NCBI GenBank assembly: GCA_965652025.1 | Contig: CBFGTM010000115.1 | Coordinates: 1-5,293, forward strand | Reading direction: 5' to 3' | Source of the DNA: CAVVWJ01 sp965652025 | Lineage (GTDB): Bacteria > Gemmatimonadota > Gemmatimonadetes > Gemmatimonadales > GWC2-71-9 | DNA: 5,293 nucleotides | Notes under the pieces: generated by a model | What the model saw: the letters and a program-made list of their open reading frames with translations, nothing else | Database searches by the model: none | Told to the model about the DNA's origin: nothing | Shown: piece by piece, positions 4,767-5,293 of the stretch | Numbering within the stretch: the first letter of the stretch is position 1 | Layout of the letters: each line of letters opens with the position of its first letter | Translations under genes and position numbers: made by a program

Positions 4767-5293
4767 GTGAAGCCCAACGAGTCGTCGCTTGCCGACGCGC
4801 TAGCCGGCCACTACACCATCGAGCGCGAACTGGGGCGGGGCGGGATGGCCACGGTGTACCTCGCGCACGACCTCCGCCACGACCGAACCGTGGCGCTCAA
4901 GGTCATGCACCCCGAGGTCGCGGCCGCCCTCGGTCCCGAGCGGTTTCTGCAGGAGATCCGGATCAGTGCTCAGCTCGATCACCCGCACATCCTTACCCTG
5001 ATCGACTCGGGGCGGAACGATGGCGTGTTGTGGTACGTCCTTCCCTATGTGCGGGGCGAATCCCTGCGGGCGAAGCTGGCGCGGGAGACGCAGCTCCCGG
5101 TACAGGAAGCCGTCCGCATCGCAACCCAGGTTGCGAGCGCCCTCGACTATGCCCACCGGCACGGGGTTATTCACCGGGACGTCAAACCCGAGAACATCCT
5201 CCTCCATGAGGGCGAGGCGGTGGTGGCCGACTTCGGAATCGCCCTGGCCGTGCGCGAGGCAGGAGGAGAGCGGCTGACCGAGACCGGCCTCTC
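4767..5293 (+). CDS. Bacterial Ser/Thr protein kinase, N-terminal part (cut by window end)
   Basis: The first 175 codons of a Hanks-type Ser/Thr kinase that transfers phosphate from ATP to protein Ser/Thr residues. From GTG 4767 the visible parts are a short lead (1-15), the glycine-rich loop GRGGMATVY (23-31), ATP-binding lysine K45 in VALKV, helix-C glutamate E63 (FLQEI), the catalytic loop HRDVKPEN (136-143) with proton acceptor D138, and the metal-binding DFG (155-157). The activation loop begins with GGERLTETGL (166-175) and is cut there. All residues needed for catalysis in the visible part are present. The Arg in HRD suggests control by activation-loop phosphorylation. The start has no clear Shine-Dalgarno site; GTG 4767 is chosen because it gives the usual short lead before YTIEREL, and no better upstream start was seen. 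The C-terminal half, with any membrane segment, TPR or sensor domain, lies outside the window. The gene diverges from the PAS gene. The sequence style strongly recalls Gemmatimonadota kinases. Confidence 0.93.
   Translation, partial: MKPNESSLADALAGHYTIERELGRGGMATVYLAHDLRHDRTVALKVMHPEVAAALGPERFLQEIRISAQLDHPHILTLIDSGRNDGVLWYVLPYVRGESLRAKLARETQLPVQEAVRIATQVASALDYAHRHGVIHRDVKPENILLHEGEAVVADFGIALAVREAGGERLTETGL

Noticed and set aside
4682..4777. TTG start at 4777 extending the PAS protein by 32 residues.
   Set aside because: It has no Shine-Dalgarno site, would overlap the start of the divergent kinase gene, and adds no part of the PAS domain.

Overview
The window is high-GC bacterial chromosomal DNA with six protein-coding genes, one of them cut off by the right edge. 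The best hint to the source is the protein kinase at the right end. Its opening (ALAGHYTIERELGRGGMATV), the run ALGPERF and the activation-loop start GGERLTETGL match, from memory, the large family of Ser/Thr kinases in Gemmatimonadota. The M28 lipoprotein peptidase and the 60-80% GC fit that phylum. This assignment is inference, not a search result.

Layout. Positions 1-84 hold a leader with a TTGACA hexamer, a Shine-Dalgarno site and an inverted repeat that reaches into the first gene. A zinc-dependent M28 peptidase with a lipoprotein-type signal (85-1710) is followed, with an 11-bp overlap, by a MocR-type (GntR-aminotransferase) regulator (1700-3148); the two are probably co-transcribed. 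A block of visibly lower GC (about 3160-3890) carries a small YHS-domain protein on the minus strand (3163-3378) and, divergent from it, an Mth938-like (DUF498) protein (3538-3885). The 159-bp spacer between them contains a GTGA-N6-TCAC dyad resembling a Crp/Fnr-type site. A single-PAS protein with a C-terminal coiled coil and no output domain (minus, 3947-4681) then diverges from the truncated Ser/Thr kinase (plus, 4767 to beyond 5293) across an 85-bp spacer with a perfect 10-bp palindrome.

How the genes may work together. The peptidase-MocR pair looks like an operon in which an envelope peptidase is made with a PLP- or amino-compound-sensing regulator; the ligand cannot be told from sequence. 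The PAS protein and the kinase are both signalling proteins reading away from a shared promoter region, so co-regulation is plausible. The YHS and Mth938 genes share only an intergenic region; no functional link is evident.

There is no CRISPR array, transposase, integrase, phage gene, tRNA or rRNA, and I found no convincing undescribed multi-gene system. All six genes belong to families I recognise; the less ordinary points are the regulatory repeats, the output-less PAS protein, the orphan MocR regulator and the GC break. No convincing intrinsic terminator was found in either convergent gap (3149-3162, 3886-3946).
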